49,637 nt of DNA from a bacterium. GTDB taxonomy: Bacteria > Oederibacteriota > CAKKQC01. Position numbers and translations under genes: made by a program. The notes beneath the pieces are model-generated. The model saw nothing but the letters and a program-made list of their open reading frames with translations. It did not search any database and was not told the DNA's origin. Location: positions 12,358 to 61,994 of the forward strand of contig CAKKQC010000018.1 of assembly GCA_919901855.1 (NCBI GenBank), in the 5' to 3' direction. This document shows positions 47,005-49,637 of the stretch, in pieces (the stretch's first letter is position 1; each line of letters begins with the position of its first letter).

Positions 47005-49637
47005 CCTCCCTCTCCCACGGATGCGGCATCGTCCTCGGCCGCCGCGTCCGCCTCGGCGGCCGCGGCCGCGAGCTCGGTCCGGGTGGCCGGCAGGGCGTCA
47101 CGCAGGACGCGCAACTCCGGGCACAGTTCCAGCCGCGCGAGCGTGGGGGCATGGTCCGACCGGCACGCGGTCCGGAAATCGCAGTACCGGCAGCCGGGCT
47201 CCCACGCGGCCGGGCGGCCCAGGGCGTCGTCCGGCCAAGGGACGGCCCGGGACTCGCGCCAGCTCCGCGCGAGGACGGACGCGAGCTCGAGCGCCGAGTC
47301 CCGGAGCGTCACGGCCGCGGGCCCATTCGCCCGGACGGGCTGGACCGGCGGGGCCATGCCGAGCCCCAGGTGCAGGACCGAGAGCAGCGGGGCCTCGCCG
47401 GCGGCCAGGAGCTCGTGGTACAGGGAGACCTGGAGGATTCCGGGATCGAGCTTGGGCGTCTTCGGGAACCGGTCGCGCCCCCCGTGCGACTTGTAATCGG
47501 TGACATGCGCGCCGCCCGCGCCGCGGTCCAGCCGGTCCGCCTGGAAGCTGAGCGTGAGCCCGCCCGCGACCCAGGATTTCTCGTGGCGTTCCTCGTACCG
47601 CGCGGGGGTCAATCCGAGCTCGGCCAGGCACCGGATCTCGCCGTCGAGCGCGGGCCCCACCAGCCCAACCAGGCCGCGCTCGATCGCGCCCCGCAAGACG
47701 GGCAGGCGGCCGAGGGCGGGCATCTCCTCCGCCAGCGCGCCCGGCACCGCCACCGCCGCTGCGGCACGGCCCCCGATCCCGGGATCGGCCACCAGCCGCT
47801 CGAGTCCGTGGTGCAGGGCCGCGTGAATGACGTTGCCCAGCCGCCAGGCCTCCGGCTCCCACCAGTGGCGGGGGGACCGGGGCGGCTCGATTCCGAGCGC
47901 GGCGCGGGCATGGACCTTGAAGGGGCAGGCCGCGACATCGCGTAGCTGGGTCACCCGGAGCCGGTCGGGGCGCGACCCCGCCGGGAAACCGTCGCGCGCG
48001 GCGGGATCGCCCAGGACCGGCAGGTCGAGCAGCCGCACGACATCCGCCGAAAGGGACGCCCGCGCGGGGTCGGCCGCCCCGAGCGCGGATTCCCACGCGG
48101 CGGACCTCAGCTCCGCCGCCCGTTCCCGCGCGGACTTCAGGATCGAGTCAATGGGACCCGTGATCGTCTGGACCAGCGGCGACGGCGGAACCTTGCGGCC
48201 CCGGCCGTCCGCCGCGTGCCAGATGATATAGAGGCGGTCCGTCGGCGCGTCCGCGAGCAGCCGGAAGAGCAGGCGCTCCTCCGCCCCGCCGTCCGCGCGC
48301 TTGGTCTGGATCTTGTACCCCAGGGGGTCGTTCAGCGCCCGCCGCGCGTCGTCGCGGAGAAACGGGTCCTCGTGCGAGATCCGGGGGAAGAGGCCGTCGT
48401 TGGCGCCAGTCAGGAAGAGCACGCGCGGGCGCACCCCCCGCGCGTCCATGGCCGCGAGGAGCCGGACGCCGCCGCCGACCCCGCCCGCCCGGTCGTGGAG
48501 GGGCAGGGCCGCGTGCCCGAGCGCGCGCAGGACGCGCGCGTGGAACACGGCGGCCGTCACGTCCGGCTCGACGGGATCGAGGGCCCGGAGCTCCTCCACC
48601 GCCTCCAGCCCGGCTTCGATGACGTCCTCGACGGGAGCCCGATCCGCGCAGACGGACTCGAGCGAGTCGATCCACAGGCCGACGAACTCCTTCCACGAGG
48701 CCCGGGCCGGGAACCGCCCCGCCAGCCCCTCGAGCCGGGCGAGCCCCCGGCTCATCCCGGAGGCGACCGCGATGTCGGCCCGGTCGTAGCCGGGGTCGCC
48801 CGCCGCGGCGAGCCCGGTCCAGTCCGCGGACCCCGCGAACGGCGGGAGCCGGCCGGCGAGCGCGGAAGCCCTGGAGAGCGCCCGCGCAGCCGGCGGGAAG
48901 ACGTCGAGCCAGTCCTGGGCGAGCAGTTCCACGGCGACGCGGGGTGTCGCTTCCCCCGCGAAGGCGCGGGCGAGCGCGAGCAGGCCCCGGCCCGCCGGGA
49001 GCGTCGACAGGATCGTTCCCTGCGGGGTCTCCCAGGGGATCCCGGCGCGCGTGAACGCGGAGCCCGCCGCGCGGAGCGCGCCGTCGGGATCTCCGAGGGA
49101 TCGCGCGACCACGACGATCGAGGACGGCGGAACGCCCTCCCGCTCCGCGAGCCTGCGGATCTCCTCCGCGATCAGCTCGAACTCCTCGTCCGGGTCCGCC
49201 GCTTCGATGGCGACCGGCTCCGGCCGGGCGCCGCCGGAGCGCACTTGCACCACCCAGCGCTCGGACGAGGCCTTCTGCCGGATCGCGCTCAGCGCGGGCT
49301 CGGCGAACCGGAACGAGGGGTCGAGCGAACGCTCCCCCGCTGTCGATCCGGGTCGATCCGACCCGGCGTGGCCGGGGAAGAATACCGTGGTGGCGACGGC
49401 GGCCCCCAGCGCGACCAGCCAGTCGAGCTGGTGCTGGGTGAGGTCGTAGGCGCCGTAGTGGAAGACCGCGGCGTGGGCGCGGAGCCACTCCGACCGGGGG
49501 GCACCCGAAGCCGCGGCCGCGACGACGCCGGCGCGGTTCAGGAGGCCCAGCCGATCGCGTTCCGCTTCGAGCGCCTCGAGCAGCGGCCGGATCACGGCCA
49601 GTCCGGCGAAGCCCCACTCCGGCCGCGGGGGGGGGGG
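47001..49637 (-). CDS. AddB-like nuclease subunit with Fe-S cluster motif (5' end beyond window)
   Basis: The frame is open from the right edge, so the start is missing. About 878 residues remain. The middle has the inactive-helicase features typical of AddB (LTQHQLDWLVALGAAVATTV; EELIAEEIRRL-like and RVLFLTGANDGLFPRISHED). The C-terminal nuclease carries ADRLDRGAGGAHVTDYKSHG, with the D and DYK catalytic residues. One Cys in DVAACPFKVHARAAL and the triple in GCRYCDFRTAC give the four-Cys pattern of an Fe-S cluster found in AddB nuclease domains. The product should cut the 3'- or 5'-strand during break resection together with AddA. Its stop overlaps the AddA start (ATGA). Confidence 0.9.
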   Translation of the reverse strand, partial: PPPPRPEWGFAGLAVIRPLLEALEAERDRLGLLNRAGVVAAAASGAPRSEWLRAHAAVFHYGAYDLTQHQLDWLVALGAAVATTVFFPGHAGSDRPGSTAGERSLDPSFRFAEPALSAIRQKASSERWVVQVRSGGARPEPVAIEAADPDEEFELIAEEIRRLAEREGVPPSSIVVVARSLGDPDGALRAAGSAFTRAGIPWETPQGTILSTLPAGRGLLALARAFAGEATPRVAVELLAQDWLDVFPPAARALSRASALAGRLPPFAGSADWTGLAAAGDPGYDRADIAVASGMSRGLARLEGLAGRFPARASWKEFVGLWIDSLESVCADRAPVEDVIEAGLEAVEELRALDPVEPDVTAAVFHARVLRALGHAALPLHDRAGGVGGGVRLLAAMDARGVRPRVLFLTGANDGLFPRISHEDPFLRDDARRALNDPLGYKIQTKRADGGAEERLLFRLLADAPTDRLYIIWHAADGRGRKVPPSPLVQTITGPIDSILKSARERAAELRSAAWESALGAADPARASLSADVVRLLDLPVLGDPAARDGFPAGSRPDRLRVTQLRDVAACPFKVHARAALGIEPPRSPRHWWEPEAWRLGNVIHAALHHGLERLVADPGIGGRAAAAVAVPGALAEEMPALGRLPVLRGAIERGLVGLVGPALDGEIRCLAELGLTPARYEERHEKSWVAGGLTLSFQADRLDRGAGGAHVTDYKSHGGRDRFPKTPKLDPGILQVSLYHELLAAGEAPLLSVLHLGLGMAPPVQPVRANGPAAVTLRDSALELASVLARSWRESRAVPWPDDALGRPAAWEPGCRYCDFRTACRSDHAPTLARLELCPELRVLRDALPATRTELAAAAAEADAAAEDDAASVGEGG
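49627..49637. other. Poly-G run at the window end
   Basis: The last 11 bases are G on the plus strand. They lie inside the AddB frame as Pro codons. This is more likely an assembly or sequencing end than a biological feature. Confidence 0.6.

Overview
The window is about 70% G+C, gene-dense and bacterial. It encodes many signal peptides, outer-membrane beta-barrels of the PorV/PorQ type, a lipoprotein, an AddAB-type nuclease-helicase and a DinG helicase, so it comes from a Gram-negative (diderm) organism. Secreted kelch/NHL/CARDB proteins, several PorV-like barrels and the very high G+C suggest an uncultivated diderm lineage. Elusimicrobiota or a relative is my best guess, held weakly because there is no marker gene. 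Both ends look like contig ends: the left end stops inside a glycoside hydrolase and the right end stops in an 11-base G run inside addB.

Layout. 1-1229: GH3 beta-glucosidase (3' end missing). 1289-1360: tRNA-Gly(CCC). 1.6-2.2 kb: DUF5678 protein and retropepsin-like protease. 2.26-2.34 kb: long palindrome plus tandem repeat. 2.4-4.5 kb: a membrane-protein gene cut by an in-frame TAG, then a secreted beta-rich protein. 4.6-8.3 kb: FAD oxidoreductase, VOC protein, and two tandem arrestin-like genes. 8.4-15.1 kb: a 1772-residue secreted multi-propeller protein coupled to a PorV-like barrel with a CsgG/LpoB-like tail. 15.3-20.7 kb: DinG helicase, a GNA1162/CsgG-like plus barrel protein, a VapBC-type pair whose toxin lacks a start codon at the expected place, and a winged-helix protein. 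20.7-22.7 kb: lipoprotein, AI-2E family permease and a small membrane protein. 22.8-39.2 kb: a run of secreted propeller/CARDB proteins and PorV-like barrels on both strands. 39.2-43.1 kb: GH2-type beta-galactosidase. 43.2-49.6 kb: Spy-like protein, AddA-like and AddB-like proteins.

How the genes work together. Five times in this window a gene for a secreted beta-rich protein is followed, usually with overlapping stop and start codons, by a gene for a PorV/PorQ-like outer-membrane barrel. The secreted partners end in a similar beta-sandwich with a G-x-Y strand and a final hydrophobic strand plus Lys/Arg, which resembles type IX secretion sorting domains. The barrels carry different C-terminal modules (CsgG/LpoB-like, TPR, or none). 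I read these as cargo-plus-dedicated-barrel modules for surface display. No core type IX secretion gene is present here.

Expression. Many promoter-proximal genes have a TANNNT hexamer only 6-9 bases before an ATG or GTG and no Shine-Dalgarno sequence, as expected for leaderless mRNAs. A smaller set has a clear GGAGG. This rule helped choose several starts.
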